DNA of 37,029 bases from Oscillospiraceae bacterium (GTDB taxonomy: Bacteria; Bacillota; Clostridia; Oscillospirales; CAG-272). Under the pieces are notes generated by a model. The model had not been told where the DNA came from, ran no database searches, and saw only the letters and a program-made list of their open reading frames with translations. The translations under genes and the position numbers were made by a program. Where the stretch lies: NCBI GenBank assembly GCA_015065295.1, contig SVQN01000024.1:1-37029 (forward strand), written 5' to 3'. Every line of letters starts with the position of its first letter. Positions within the stretch are counted from its first letter, which is position 1. Positions 15,878-26,355 of the stretch are shown here, one piece after another.

Positions 15878-16891
15878 ATGATCCCCTTCCAGAGAAAAAA
15901 CGATGCGCTCGTCAGCCGTGACGAAATGCAGGCGATTTACGAAAAAATCCGCACCCCGAAGAAACTCGGCGCGGTCATGAAGTGGGAAAACGATTTCACC
16001 GATTCTCCGAGCATTTTCCGTCATGACGGAATGTTCTATATGTACTTCATCGCCATTTCCAAGGATACCCATATCTCCGGCTACGAAACCCACCTCGCAA
16101 AATCCGCCGATCTCGTGAACTGGGAATACGTCGGACCGGTTTTCCGCCGGAACGACCTCAATCACTGGGACAGCAAGCAGGTTGCCGGATATGCCGCGTT
16201 CTTTGATCCGGCATTCGGCGGCACGAACGAGCTTGGCAAGGTGAACGGCAATTACTATATCACCTACCTCGCCGGAAACAGCGACGGTTACGAACCCGAC
16301 CCGCTTCTCATGGGCATGGCGAAGACCTCCGATCCCACGGCGGCGGACAGCTTCGTTCGTTTTGAAGACCCGATCCTCACTCCGCAGGACGAAGACAGCC
16401 GTCCGAAGGAAACGAAGACCCTGTACAAGAGCTACGTTTTCGCCGATCCGCTGAACTCTACCGGACATCCCTACGTCAACTGCTTCAACGCCAAGGGCGA
16501 AGACAACCGCGAACGTCTGTTCCTTGCCGTTTCGGACGACGGCGAACACTGGGAACGCTGGGGGGAACACGCGATCATCGACCTTGCGTCCGACGGGCCG
16601 TGTGACTTCATCAGCGGCGACCCGCAGATCGTGCTGATCGGCGATATTTACGTCATGTTCTTCTTCCGCTTCGGAAAGGGCGCAGGTGCTTATGACAGCT
16701 TCGCCTGCTCGAAGAACCTCGTGGACTGGACGATCTGGGACGGCGAACCGCTCATCAAGCCCGAATTCGAGTGGGAAAACGTCCACGCGCACAAGCCGTG
16801 GGTTGTCAAGTACGAAGGGAAGGTTTACCACTTCTACTGCGCCGTCAATAAGAATAACGAACGGTATATTGCGCTCGCCGTTTCGGAATAA
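15878..16891 (+). CDS. Five-bladed beta-propeller glycosidase-like protein (GH43/GH32-like) inside the his operon
   Basis: 337 aa. The repeated pattern of short blades is visible: DSPSIFRHDGMFYMYFIAIS with LAKSADLVNWEYVGPVF, then NGNYYITYLAGNS, LFLAVSDDGEHWERWG, GDIYVMFFFRFG with SKNLVDWTIWDGEPL, and EGKVYHFYCAVNK. This is the signature of GH43, GH32 and related propeller glycosidases, with Asp in the first blade as the likely nucleophile or base. No signal peptide is seen, so it would act in the cytoplasm. The substrate and exact family are not resolved. It starts 2 nt after hisD and is followed 30 nt later by hisC, so it is co-transcribed with histidine synthesis. Confidence 0.72.
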   Translation: MIPFQRKNDALVSRDEMQAIYEKIRTPKKLGAVMKWENDFTDSPSIFRHDGMFYMYFIAISKDTHISGYETHLAKSADLVNWEYVGPVFRRNDLNHWDSKQVAGYAAFFDPAFGGTNELGKVNGNYYITYLAGNSDGYEPDPLLMGMAKTSDPTAADSFVRFEDPILTPQDEDSRPKETKTLYKSYVFADPLNSTGHPYVNCFNAKGEDNRERLFLAVSDDGEHWERWGEHAIIDLASDGPCDFISGDPQIVLIGDIYVMFFFRFGKGAGAYDSFACSKNLVDWTIWDGEPLIKPEFEWENVHAHKPWVVKYEGKVYHFYCAVNKNNERYIALAVSE

Positions 16892-16921
16892 ATCGAAAAG
16901 AGTGCGGAAAGTTACCCGATT

Positions 16922-17986
16922 ATGAGCAGATTTTTAGATAAAAAATTCGCGGCACTGGAAGCCTACGTTCCCGGCGAACAGCCGCGCGATAAGAAATACA
17001 TCAAACTCAACACCAACGAATCCCCGTTCCCGCCGTGTCCTGCCATTCTGGATGCGGTGAACGGTGCGGCGGCGGCTGACCTCCGTCTGTATTCCGATCC
17101 GACGTCCATTGCAGTCAAGCGGGCGATTGCCGATTTTTACGGCGTTTCTCCCGAATGGGTGTTCGTTTCCAACGGTTCCGACGAATCGCTGAACTTCCTT
17201 TTTATGGCGTTCTGCGAAAACGGTGCGGCGTACGCGGACATCACCTACGGGTTCTATCAGGTGTTCGCCGACCTGTACCAGAAGAAGACCACCGTCGTTC
17301 CGCTGGAGGACGACTTCACCCTCGATCCCGAAAAACTCATGGCGACGACGGAAACCCTGTTTATCGCCAATCCGAACGCACCGACCGGCATCTGCTTCCC
17401 GCCGGACGTGATCGAAACAATCGTGACATCCAATCCCGACCGTCTGGTTGTCGTGGACGAAGCGTACATCGACTTCGGCGGCGAATCCGTCGTTCCGCTG
17501 ACGCAGAAGTATGACAACCTCGCCGTTGTGCAGACATTCTCGAAATCCCGTCAGCTTGCGGGCGCACGTCTCGGCTTCACGATTGCCAATCCCGCGATCA
17601 TCGAGGGGCTGGAAAAGATCAAATATTCCACGAACCCCTACAATGTCAACCGCCTGACCCAGCTCTGCGGCGTTCTGGCGATGGAGGATCGCGCGTATTT
17701 CGACAAGACCCGCACCGCGATCATCGAAAACCGCGCATATACCGTGACCGAGCTGAAAAAGCGCGGCTTCACGATGACCGATTCCATGACCAACTTCATT
17801 TTCGCCAAGTCCGATAAAATTTCCGGCAAGGCGTATTACGACGGTCTCCGTGAACGCGGCGTTCTCGTGCGTTACTTCGGCAAGGCGCGCATCGCCGATT
17901 ATGTCCGCATCACCATCGGCTCCCGCGAAGAAATGGAAGCCCTCGTTGCGGCGACGGACGATATTCTTGCGAATGTGGGGGAATGA
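16922..17986 (+). CDS. hisC: Histidinol-phosphate aminotransferase
   Basis: PLP-dependent fold-type I aminotransferase, 354 aa, making histidinol phosphate from imidazole acetol phosphate. Recognised by IKLNTNESPFPP at the start, FVSNGSDESLNFLF, IANPNAPTGICFP, VVDEAYIDFGG and the PLP lysine in TFSKSRQLAGARLGF. The C-terminal VRITIGSREEMEALV is also typical. It follows the glycosidase-like gene by 30 nt and is followed by hisB after 1 nt. The Shine-Dalgarno is weak (GGAAAG, 12 nt upstream). Confidence 0.95.
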   Translation: MSRFLDKKFAALEAYVPGEQPRDKKYIKLNTNESPFPPCPAILDAVNGAAAADLRLYSDPTSIAVKRAIADFYGVSPEWVFVSNGSDESLNFLFMAFCENGAAYADITYGFYQVFADLYQKKTTVVPLEDDFTLDPEKLMATTETLFIANPNAPTGICFPPDVIETIVTSNPDRLVVVDEAYIDFGGESVVPLTQKYDNLAVVQTFSKSRQLAGARLGFTIANPAIIEGLEKIKYSTNPYNVNRLTQLCGVLAMEDRAYFDKTRTAIIENRAYTVTELKKRGFTMTDSMTNFIFAKSDKISGKAYYDGLRERGVLVRYFGKARIADYVRITIGSREEMEALVAATDDILANVGE

Positions 17987-17987
17987 C

Positions 17988-18578
17988 ATGGCTCGTACCG
18001 CTGAAATTGTAAGAAATACCCTGGAAACGCAGATTTCCCTGACCCTCGACCTCGACGGAACGGGTGTGTATGACATCGACACCGGCTGCGGCTTCCTCAA
18101 TCACATGCTGATTCTGTTCGCCAAGCACGGACGGTTTGATCTGAACGTGAAATGTACCGGCGACACGGACGTGGACTATCACCATACCGCCGAGGATATC
18201 GGCATTGCGCTCGGCGACGCGTTCAAAAAGGCTCTCGGCGACAAGCGCGGCATCACCCGGTACGCGGACATCACTCTCCCGATGGACGAAGCCCTGATCC
18301 TCGCCGCCGTGGACGTGTCCGGACGGGCGCATCTGACTTACGCCGTGACCATGCCGACCGAAAAAGTGGGCGATTTCGACACGGAACTGGCGAAGGAATT
18401 CTGGCTCGGCTTCATCCGTGCGGCGGATATCACCCTGCACGTCCGGATGCTGTCCGGTGAAAATTCGCACCACATCATCGAAGGCATCTTCAAGGCGGTC
18501 TCCCGCGTATTTGCCAAGGCCGTTGCCATTGATGCGCGGTACGCGAACGAAATCCCGTCCACCAAAGGAGTGCTTTAA
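17988..18578 (+). CDS. hisB: Imidazoleglycerol-phosphate dehydratase
   Basis: Manganese enzyme, 196 aa, monofunctional; it lacks the N-terminal histidinol-phosphatase domain of the enterobacterial fusion. Motifs are TGCGFLNHML, DVDYHHTAEDIGIALG with the metal-binding His residues, and GENSHHIIEGIFKA near the C-terminus. The start MARTAEIVRNT is 1 nt after the hisC stop, with GGGGGAATGAC serving as ribosome site. It is followed by a 38-nt spacer containing a small GATTTTT/AAAAAATC hairpin before hisH. Confidence 0.95.
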   Translation: MARTAEIVRNTLETQISLTLDLDGTGVYDIDTGCGFLNHMLILFAKHGRFDLNVKCTGDTDVDYHHTAEDIGIALGDAFKKALGDKRGITRYADITLPMDEALILAAVDVSGRAHLTYAVTMPTEKVGDFDTELAKEFWLGFIRAADITLHVRMLSGENSHHIIEGIFKAVSRVFAKAVAIDARYANEIPSTKGVL

Positions 18579-18616
18579 TTCGATTTTTGCGAAAAAATCA
18601 TTTTTGGAGAAAACCT

Positions 18617-19234
18617 ATGATAGCGATTGTTGACTACGGCGTGGGAAATATTTTTTCTCTCTGCTGTTCCTTTAAATATATCGGCGCGGACGCTGTCCTC
18701 ACTTCCGATGCGGACGTGATCCGGAAAGCCGACCGCGTTCTCCTTCCCGGCGTAGGTGCGTTCGGCGACGCGGCATTGAAACTGCGCGAATCCGGTCTGT
18801 GGGACATTGTTGTTGAAGAAAGCTCCCGCAAGCCTCTCCTCGGCATCTGTCTCGGGATGCAGCTTCTGCTCGAACGCAGCTTCGAGTACGGCGAACATCA
18901 GGGTCTCGGACTGGTGAAAGGCTCCGTTGTTCCGATCTCCGGCGTGATTCCGGCGGACTACAAAGTTCCGCACATCGGCTGGAATGCCCTGCATTTCCCG
19001 AAGGACAAGCCGAAATCCCCGATTTTCGAGTACATCAACGAAGGCGACCACGTTTATTTCGTCCACTCCTACTATGCGGCGGACTGTGAAAAGAACGTCA
19101 TCGCCAGTGCGGAATACGGCGCGGAACTCACGGCAGCTGTGGGCGACGGAAACTACGTCTACGGCGTACAGTTCCATCCCGAAAAGAGCGGCGAGGTCGG
19201 TCTGAACATCCTCCGCGCGTTCGCAAAACTGTAA
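18617..19234 (+). CDS. hisH: Imidazole glycerol phosphate synthase, glutaminase subunit
   Basis: Class I glutamine amidotransferase, 205 aa, that feeds ammonia to HisF. The catalytic triad is Cys78 in LLGICLGMQLL with His187 and Glu189 in VQFHPEKSG. The oxyanion-region segment LPGVGAFGD is present. The start MIAIVDYG is preferred because TTTTTGGAGAAAACCT directly precedes it; a start at 18587 would add ten residues without homology. It is followed by hisA after 13 nt with a strong AAGGAGG. Confidence 0.95.
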   Translation: MIAIVDYGVGNIFSLCCSFKYIGADAVLTSDADVIRKADRVLLPGVGAFGDAALKLRESGLWDIVVEESSRKPLLGICLGMQLLLERSFEYGEHQGLGLVKGSVVPISGVIPADYKVPHIGWNALHFPKDKPKSPIFEYINEGDHVYFVHSYYAADCEKNVIASAEYGAELTAAVGDGNYVYGVQFHPEKSGEVGLNILRAFAKL

Positions 19235-19247
19235 GGAGGACGACACG

Positions 19248-19964
19248 ATGAAAATTTTTCCTGCCATTGACTTGTCCGAAGGCTGTGCCGTCCGTCTGCT
19301 GAAGGGCGATTACGCGCAGAAAACCGTGTATTCCGACGATCCGGTGTCCGTTGCAAAAGGGTTCCGCGAAGCCGGAGGGGAAATCCTCCACCTCGTTGAC
19401 CTCGACGGTGCAAAGGCCGGTTATGCGGCGGCGGCGGAAATCGTTGAGGAGATCGCGGCGGAATCCGGAATGTTCGTCGAAATCGGCGGCGGCATCCGCA
19501 ATGCGGAAACCGTGAAACAGTACCTCGACGCGGGGGTCGGACGTGTGATTCTCGGAACGGCGGCTCTCCGTGACCGTGCATTCCTCGAAGAAATGGTTCG
19601 TCTGTACGGCGAAAAGATCGCGGTCGGCGTGGACATCAAGAACGGCAATGTCGCCGTTCAGGGATGGACGGAAGACGACGGCGTGAAATACACGGACTTC
19701 CTCGATTACCTCGACGGGATCGGCGTGGCGACGGTCATCTGCACCGACGTGTCCAAGGACGGCGCGATGCAGGGCACGAACCGCGAACTCTACCGCGAAC
19801 TTGCCGCGAAGTATTCCTTCAAAGTGGTCGCGTCCGGCGGCGTTTCCACCCTCGACGACATCAAGGCTCTCGCAAAGATGGACATTTACGGTGCCATCGT
19901 CGGCCGTGCGCTCTACAACGGCGCGATCGACCTCAAGGAAGCCATTGCCGCAACAAAGGAGTAA
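19248..19964 (+). CDS. hisA: ProFAR isomerase
   Basis: 1-(5-phosphoribosyl)-5-[(5-phosphoribosylamino)methylideneamino] imidazole-4-carboxamide isomerase, 238 aa, a half-barrel-duplicated TIM barrel. The catalytic Asp8 is in FPAIDLSEG and the second catalytic Asp is in ICTDVSKDGAMQG. Phosphate-binding loops appear as EIGGGIRN and VASGGVSTLDD, and GAIVGRALYNG ends the barrel. AAGGAGG lies 9 nt upstream. The end of the gene provides the AAAGGAG ribosome site for hisF 4 nt further on. Confidence 0.95.
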   Translation: MKIFPAIDLSEGCAVRLLKGDYAQKTVYSDDPVSVAKGFREAGGEILHLVDLDGAKAGYAAAAEIVEEIAAESGMFVEIGGGIRNAETVKQYLDAGVGRVILGTAALRDRAFLEEMVRLYGEKIAVGVDIKNGNVAVQGWTEDDGVKYTDFLDYLDGIGVATVICTDVSKDGAMQGTNRELYRELAAKYSFKVVASGGVSTLDDIKALAKMDIYGAIVGRALYNGAIDLKEAIAATKE

Positions 19965-19968
19965 ATCT

Positions 19969-20730
19969 ATGATTACAAAGAGAATTATCCCCTGTCTGGA
20001 CGTGAAGAACGGACGGGTAGTCAAGGGCGTGAATTTCCAGGGAGTGTCCGACGTGTCCTCTCCGGTCGAGCTCGCCGAATATTACAGCCGCGCCGGTGCG
20101 GATGAACTGGTCTTCTACGATATCACCGCGTCGGTTGAAGGACGTTCGCTGTTCTGCGACATCCTCCGCGAAACCGCGTCGAAGGTGTACATTCCCCTCA
20201 CGGTCGGCGGCGGCATCAACACCATCGAGGACTTCGACCGCGTGCTGAAATGCGGTGCGGACAAGGTCAGCGTCAACTCCGGCGCGATCCGTAATCCGAA
20301 CCTCATCGAGGAAGCGGCGAAGATTTACGGCGACCAGTGCGTCGTTCTTTCCTGCGATATCAAGCGTGTGGACGGCGGATTCCGTCTGTTTGCCAAGGGC
20401 GGCCGTGTGGACACCGGCATCGAAGCGATCCAGTGGATCAAGGACGGCGTGGCACGCGGTGCTGGTGAAATTGTCGTCAACAGCATCGACACGGACGGCG
20501 TGAAGAAGGGCTTCGACCTCGAAATGCTCCAGCAGGTCATTGACGCGGTGAACGTTCCCGTTATCGCGTCCGGCGGCGCAGGCTCCGCGCAGGACTTTGT
20601 GACCCTGTTCAAGGAAATTCCCGAAATGGACGCGGGTCTTGCCGCGTCGATCTTCCACTTCGGCGAAGTAAAAATCAACGAACTCAAGAAAATCATGGCG
20701 GACAACGGAATCAACGTCCGTCTGAACTGA
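19969..20730 (+). CDS. hisF: Imidazole glycerol phosphate synthase, cyclase subunit
   Basis: TIM-barrel partner of HisH, 253 aa. Catalytic Asp11 lies in IIPCLDVKNGRVVKGVNF and the second catalytic Asp in VVNSIDTDGVKKGFD. The loops LTVGGGIN, VSVNSGAI and VIASGGAGS bind the two phosphates. It ends with EVKINELKKIMADNGINVR, standard for HisF. The start at 19969 follows AAAGGAG overlapping the hisA stop. Next comes hisIE after 14 nt. Confidence 0.96.
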   Translation: MITKRIIPCLDVKNGRVVKGVNFQGVSDVSSPVELAEYYSRAGADELVFYDITASVEGRSLFCDILRETASKVYIPLTVGGGINTIEDFDRVLKCGADKVSVNSGAIRNPNLIEEAAKIYGDQCVVLSCDIKRVDGGFRLFAKGGRVDTGIEAIQWIKDGVARGAGEIVVNSIDTDGVKKGFDLEMLQQVIDAVNVPVIASGGAGSAQDFVTLFKEIPEMDAGLAASIFHFGEVKINELKKIMADNGINVRLN

Positions 20731-20744
20731 AGAAGGAATAAAAA

Positions 20745-21392
20745 ATGCTGAATATCAACGATCTCAAATTCGATGACCGCGGGCTGATTCCTGCGATTGT
20801 TGTCGATTATCTCACCCGCGACGTTCTTACGCTCGCATACATGAACCGCGAATCCCTTGAAATTTCCATGAAGGAAGGCCGCACCTGCTTCTGGTCCCGT
20901 TCCAGAAACGAACTGTGGCGCAAGGGCGAAACCAGCGGCAACGTCCAGCACATCGTCAAGATCACGGCGGACTGTGACCGTGACGCGCTGACCGTTCACG
21001 TCAAGAAGGACGGCCCCGCCTGCCACACCGGCGCGGAATCCTGCTTCAATGACGAAGTGTTCATCAGCGAAGAAATTTCCGACTTTACCGTGCGCGGTCT
21101 GATGAAGCTGATCGAAGGCCGCAAGACCGATCCGACCGAAGGCTCCTATACGACATATCTCTTCCAGAAGGGTCTTGACAAGATTCTGAAGAAGGTCGGC
21201 GAGGAATCCACGGAAGTCATCATCGCGGGCAAGGCGGAAGACAAGGCGGAAACCGTCTACGAAATCTGCGACCTGATCTATCATGTCCTTGTGCTGATGG
21301 TCGAAATGGGCATCTCCTACGAAGACATCATGAAGGAACTGTCCTCCCGTCATGTTGTTGACCACAAGGTCAAGCAGGAAAAAATGCAGTAA
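20745..21392 (+). CDS. hisIE: Bifunctional phosphoribosyl-AMP cyclohydrolase / phosphoribosyl-ATP pyrophosphatase
   Basis: Fusion that carries out steps two and three of the pathway, 215 aa. The HisI part (residues ~1-115) shows [36 protein letters not shown] and the zinc Cys segment CHTGAESCF. The HisE part (~120-210) shows [26 protein letters not shown], an all-alpha MazG-like domain with the acidic EESTE motif. It is the last gene of the operon; AGAAGGA lies upstream. Repeat copy f follows 10 nt after the stop. Confidence 0.95.
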   Translation: MLNINDLKFDDRGLIPAIVVDYLTRDVLTLAYMNRESLEISMKEGRTCFWSRSRNELWRKGETSGNVQHIVKITADCDRDALTVHVKKDGPACHTGAESCFNDEVFISEEISDFTVRGLMKLIEGRKTDPTEGSYTTYLFQKGLDKILKKVGEESTEVIIAGKAEDKAETVYEICDLIYHVLVLMVEMGISYEDIMKELSSRHVVDHKVKQEKMQ

Positions 21393-21401
21393 TAAGGGGA
21401 G

Positions 21402-21461
21402 TTTATTGGGGAGGAACTTTTTGCAAAAAGTTCCTCCCCAAACCCCTCTTCAAAAAACTTT
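21402..21461 (-). repeat. Operon-flanking hairpin repeat, copy f
   Basis: Stem GGGGAGGAACTTTTT (21408-21422) and AAAAAGTTCCTCCCC (21425-21439), perfectly complementary, then AAACCCCTCTTCAAAAAACTT. It reads against the his operon and forms an inverted pair with copy e. The stem GGAGG/CCTCC is unique to this copy and is changed on both arms. Confidence 0.9.
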
Positions 21462-21514
21462 ATACAAGATGAAGGGATAAAGAAAGTACGGATGTTTCGG
21501 GAGGAGGAATTTTT

Positions 21515-22582
21515 GTGCCGAAATTTTTGAAAATACTTTTGATTGTTGTATTAGTACTGGTGATTCTTGTGTTTGCCGTTGCGTTCCCGATTGTTTCGAT
21601 TTCTGTATACGATTCGATTTTTAAGGTACGCATCCAGACACCGCCGCACGTTGTTTTTACGGCGGACGATTATGAGGGACTGACGGTAGAAAATGTTTCA
21701 TTTGCAACCAAGCAGGGACATAATCTCGCCGGATATAAGTATCGAATGGAAGAAACGGACGCTCCCAAGGGTGTCGTTGTTCTTGCACACGGTTTCGGCG
21801 GAGGCGGTCACTGCGGGTATATGCCTGTGATCGAATATTTTGCGCGGAACGGTTATGCGGTCTTTTCTTATGACGCGACCGGGAACGATGCCAGCGAAGG
21901 AGAGTATGTCGGGGGGTTCCCTCAGGGAGTGATTGATCTTGATTACGCAGTCCAGTTTGTGAAAAACGATGCGGATTACAGCGGTCTTCCGATTTTCCTA
22001 GTTGGACACAGCTGGGGAGCGTATTCCGTTGGGAATGTACTGAATATTCACACGGATATCCGCGGTGCGGCAATGTTTGCCGGTTTCAATGAGTCAAAGC
22101 TGCTGATCCGTCAGACCGGTCTGGAGTATGTCGGCGGACTGGTCGATCTGATGCTTCCGTATGTACAGGCGTATGAATGGATTAAGTTCGGAGAACATGC
22201 TCTGACCACAGCCAATGAAGGATTCTCAGCGGCGGAAAACGCTGAAATTATGATTATCCACAGCAAGGATGACGGAGTAGTACGTCAGGAAAACGGGTAT
22301 GATCTGTTTATGGAAGAACATGGAGAGAATCCGCGGGTTCATTTTGCTCTCTATGATGACCGCGGTCACGACTACCTGTTTTACAACAGCGAAACCATGG
22401 CAGAACGTATGGTAATTGATGTTGATTACGATTTCTACCTGACAGACAACGGTCTTGAGAACACGGACGAGAACCGTGCGGCATTCCGCAAAGAGTCCAT
22501 TGATTATTCCGTGTATTATAAGATGGACGATGAGATCATGGGACAGGTACTCGCCATGTTTGATTCGAAAATTGATGGATAA
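21515..22582 (+). CDS. Membrane-anchored alpha/beta hydrolase (S33/Hydrolase_4-like), copy 1
   Basis: 355 aa. One N-terminal transmembrane helix (about residues 5-32) anchors an extracytoplasmic hydrolase domain. The oxyanion motif HGFGGGGHCGYM, nucleophile elbow GHSWG with Ser166, acid Asp in HSKDDGVV, and His in YDDRGHDYL give a complete triad. The substrate is unknown; related proteins are lipases, esterases or aminopeptidases. It starts with GTG after GGAGGAATTTTT. It is followed after 18 nt by a paralogue with the same length and motif positions. Base use looks more AT-rich than in the his genes, which may mark transfer. Confidence 0.8.
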   Translation: MPKFLKILLIVVLVLVILVFAVAFPIVSISVYDSIFKVRIQTPPHVVFTADDYEGLTVENVSFATKQGHNLAGYKYRMEETDAPKGVVVLAHGFGGGGHCGYMPVIEYFARNGYAVFSYDATGNDASEGEYVGGFPQGVIDLDYAVQFVKNDADYSGLPIFLVGHSWGAYSVGNVLNIHTDIRGAAMFAGFNESKLLIRQTGLEYVGGLVDLMLPYVQAYEWIKFGEHALTTANEGFSAAENAEIMIIHSKDDGVVRQENGYDLFMEEHGENPRVHFALYDDRGHDYLFYNSETMAERMVIDVDYDFYLTDNGLENTDENRAAFRKESIDYSVYYKMDDEIMGQVLAMFDSKIDG

Positions 22583-22600
22583 ACGTTAAGAAGGGATTTT

Positions 22601-23668
22601 ATGCTGAAATTTTTTAAAATACTTTTGATCGTTCTTCTGGTACTGGTGGTTCTCATATTTGCCGTTGTGCTTCCCATTCTTTCGATTTCGGTTTATAAGT
22701 CTGTTTTTAACGTTCGCTTTGAAACATCGCCGGATAATTATTTTACGGCGGATGATTACGAGGGATTGACGGTTGAAAATGTCTTGTTCAAAACCAAGCA
22801 GGGACATAACCTCGCGGGATATAAGTACCGGATGGACGATGTAGACAGTCCGAAGGGAGTGGTCGTTTATGTCCACGGCTTCGGCGGAGGCGGTCACTGC
22901 GGACATATGCCGATGATTCACTATCTGGCAGAAAACGGTTACGCCGTATTTGCTTACGACGCGACCGGGAACGATGCCAGCGAAGGCAAATACATCGGCG
23001 GTTTCCCGCAGGGAATTATTGACCTTGATTATGCAATCCGGTATGTGAAGAACGATGCGGCGTACAGCGGTCTTCCGATTTTCCTGATGGGACACAGCTG
23101 GGGGGCATATTCCGTCGGAAATGTACTGAATTTCCATACGGATGTCAAAGGTGCGGTCCTGTTTGCCGGAATCGACAGTTCTTCGGTGCTTTTTCGTCAG
23201 GAAGGTGCCAAGTATGCCGGAGACTGGGCAGAGCTGCTCATTCCGTATGTCCGGGTATATGAGCGGATCAAGTACGGCGAATATTCCATGACAACCGCGA
23301 ATAAGGGCTTTGCGTCTGCGGAAAATGCAGAAATTCTGGTTGTTCACAGTAAGGATGACGATACAGTGCTTCAGGAAAACGGATATGATCTGTTTATGGC
23401 GGAACACGGGGACAACGAACGTGTTCATTTCGTTCTCTATGACGACCGTGGGCACAACTATCTGTTCTACAGCGAAGATACAATGATCGAACGGCAGTTG
23501 ATTGATATCGACTACGACTTCTATTTGATGGATAACAATCTGGAGCGGAACGATGAAACGCGCGCCGCGTTCCGGAAGGAATTCGTGGACTATTCGGTTT
23601 ACTATAAAATGGACGATGAACTCATGGGACAGGCGGTTGCCATGTTCGACCGGCAGCTCGGAAAATAA
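22601..23668 (+). CDS. Membrane-anchored alpha/beta hydrolase (S33/Hydrolase_4-like), copy 2
   Basis: 355 aa, gene duplicate of the preceding gene; the Ser nucleophile is also residue 166 and no gaps are needed around it. Helix LKFFKILLIVLLVLVVLIFAVVLPIL anchors it. The triad is Ser166 in GHSWGAYS, Asp in HSKDDDTVL and His in DDRGHNYLF. Differences concentrate in the region after the nucleophile (residues ~185-215), the likely lid or substrate zone, so the two may have different substrates. AAGAAGGGA precedes the ATG. A terminator follows 10 nt after the stop. Confidence 0.8.
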   Translation: MLKFFKILLIVLLVLVVLIFAVVLPILSISVYKSVFNVRFETSPDNYFTADDYEGLTVENVLFKTKQGHNLAGYKYRMDDVDSPKGVVVYVHGFGGGGHCGHMPMIHYLAENGYAVFAYDATGNDASEGKYIGGFPQGIIDLDYAIRYVKNDAAYSGLPIFLMGHSWGAYSVGNVLNFHTDVKGAVLFAGIDSSSVLFRQEGAKYAGDWAELLIPYVRVYERIKYGEYSMTTANKGFASAENAEILVVHSKDDDTVLQENGYDLFMAEHGDNERVHFVLYDDRGHNYLFYSEDTMIERQLIDIDYDFYLMDNNLERNDETRAAFRKEFVDYSVYYKMDDELMGQAVAMFDRQLGK

Positions 23669-23677
23669 AAAAATCAA

Positions 23678-23726
23678 CAGAGTACCATGCGGATATAACG
23701 AAAAATCTGCACGGTGCTCTGTTTTT
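23678..23726. terminator. Terminator shared by the hydrolase pair and cysN
   Basis: CAGAGTACCATGCGGAT (23678-23694) pairs with ATCTGCACGGTGCTCTG (23705-23721), then TTTTT. On the minus strand a T run also follows, so it can serve both converging units. Confidence 0.82.
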
Positions 23727-23737
23727 CTTATAGTATA

Positions 23738-23797
23738 AAGTTTTTTGAAAGGGGGTCGGGGAAAACTTTTTTTCAAAAAAGTATTCCCCGAGAAAAA
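23738..23797 (+). repeat. Operon-flanking hairpin repeat, copy g
   Basis: AAAGTTTTTTGAAAGGGGG, stem GGGGAAAACTTTTTT with AAAAAAGTATTCCCC; one stem mismatch, the only imperfect stem besides j. It lies between two convergent units and reads against cysN. Confidence 0.85.
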
Positions 23798-23801
23798 TAA
23801 A

Positions 23802-25379
<1,578 letters not shown>

Positions 25380-25442
25380 GATGTAAACTCCAAGTTCAAG
25401 ATAGATAGTTATTCACTATTAGTTCTTAGTCCTTAGTCAAAA

Positions 25443-26327
25443 TCACATATATCCGTCACGGCGCAGTTCTTCAAGTCCGCCGCCGTCTTCCTTGTCCTGT
25501 TCGCGGCCGCTGCGTTCGGCGATGTGGGAGAACTTACCGGATTTCAGTTCTTCGATGATGTCGTCGAGGTTCTTCGCGGTGGATTCGACCGGCTTGGTGC
25601 ACGGCCAGCATCCGAGCGAGCGGTAACGCTTGCCGTCGCCCTGATCGAAGTAGAGCGAAACCACCGGCACGCCTTCGCGCTTGATGTATTCCCAGATGTC
25701 CACTTCCGTCCAGTCGAGAAGCGGGTGAATGCGGACGTGCGTACCGGGAGCGAAGTCGGTCTTGTACTGACCCCAGAATTCCGGCGGCTGGTCGTCGGCA
25801 TCCCAGTCGTTATGCTTGTCGCGGGGGCTGAAGTAGCGTTCCTTGGAGCGGCTGCCTTCTTCGTCTGCGCGTACACCGACGATAACGCCCGTGAAGGGTT
25901 CGCGGTTTTCGTCCTTTTCGTAGAGACCGGTCGCGTGGTTCAGACGGTATCTCGGCCATTCGCCGGAGAGGGTGTTCGCCAGCGCGGTGGTCTTGAGCTT
26001 ACGGCAGCATTCGATACGGGTCGCGTTGCCGTCCGGGAAGGTTTCCTTCTTGTCGAGGGCTTCGCGGTTTTCGCCGTAGATCATGTCGAGGTTCCATTCC
26101 ATCGCCAGACGGTCGCGGTACTCGATCATTTCGGGGATTTTGTAGTGGGTGTCGACGTGGACAAGCGGGAACGGGACGTGGCCGTAGAATGCCTTTCTTG
26201 CGAGGCAGAGCAGAACGGTGCTGTCTTTCCCGATGGACCACAGCATACACAGATTTTTAAATGCCGAATAGGATTCCCGCAGAATGTGGATACTGCGCGA
26301 TTCGAGCATATCAAGATGACTGTACAT
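25443..26327 (-). CDS. cysD: Sulfate adenylyltransferase subunit 2
   Basis: PP-loop ATP-pyrophosphatase-fold subunit, 294 aa, partner of CysN in ATP sulfurylase. The PP-loop is [17 protein letters not shown] near residue 31. The segments [35 protein letters not shown] and [16 protein letters not shown] are hallmark CysD sequences. AAAGGAAAG lies before the ATG. It is 28 nt after the cysCQ fusion stop and 63 nt before cysN. Confidence 0.95.
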   Translation of the reverse strand: MYSHLDMLESRSIHILRESYSAFKNLCMLWSIGKDSTVLLCLARKAFYGHVPFPLVHVDTHYKIPEMIEYRDRLAMEWNLDMIYGENREALDKKETFPDGNATRIECCRKLKTTALANTLSGEWPRYRLNHATGLYEKDENREPFTGVIVGVRADEEGSRSKERYFSPRDKHNDWDADDQPPEFWGQYKTDFAPGTHVRIHPLLDWTEVDIWEYIKREGVPVVSLYFDQGDGKRYRSLGCWPCTKPVESTAKNLDDIIEELKSGKFSHIAERSGREQDKEDGGGLEELRRDGYM

Positions 26328-26355
26328 AGTTCTTTCCTTTATATTAATCTGATTT

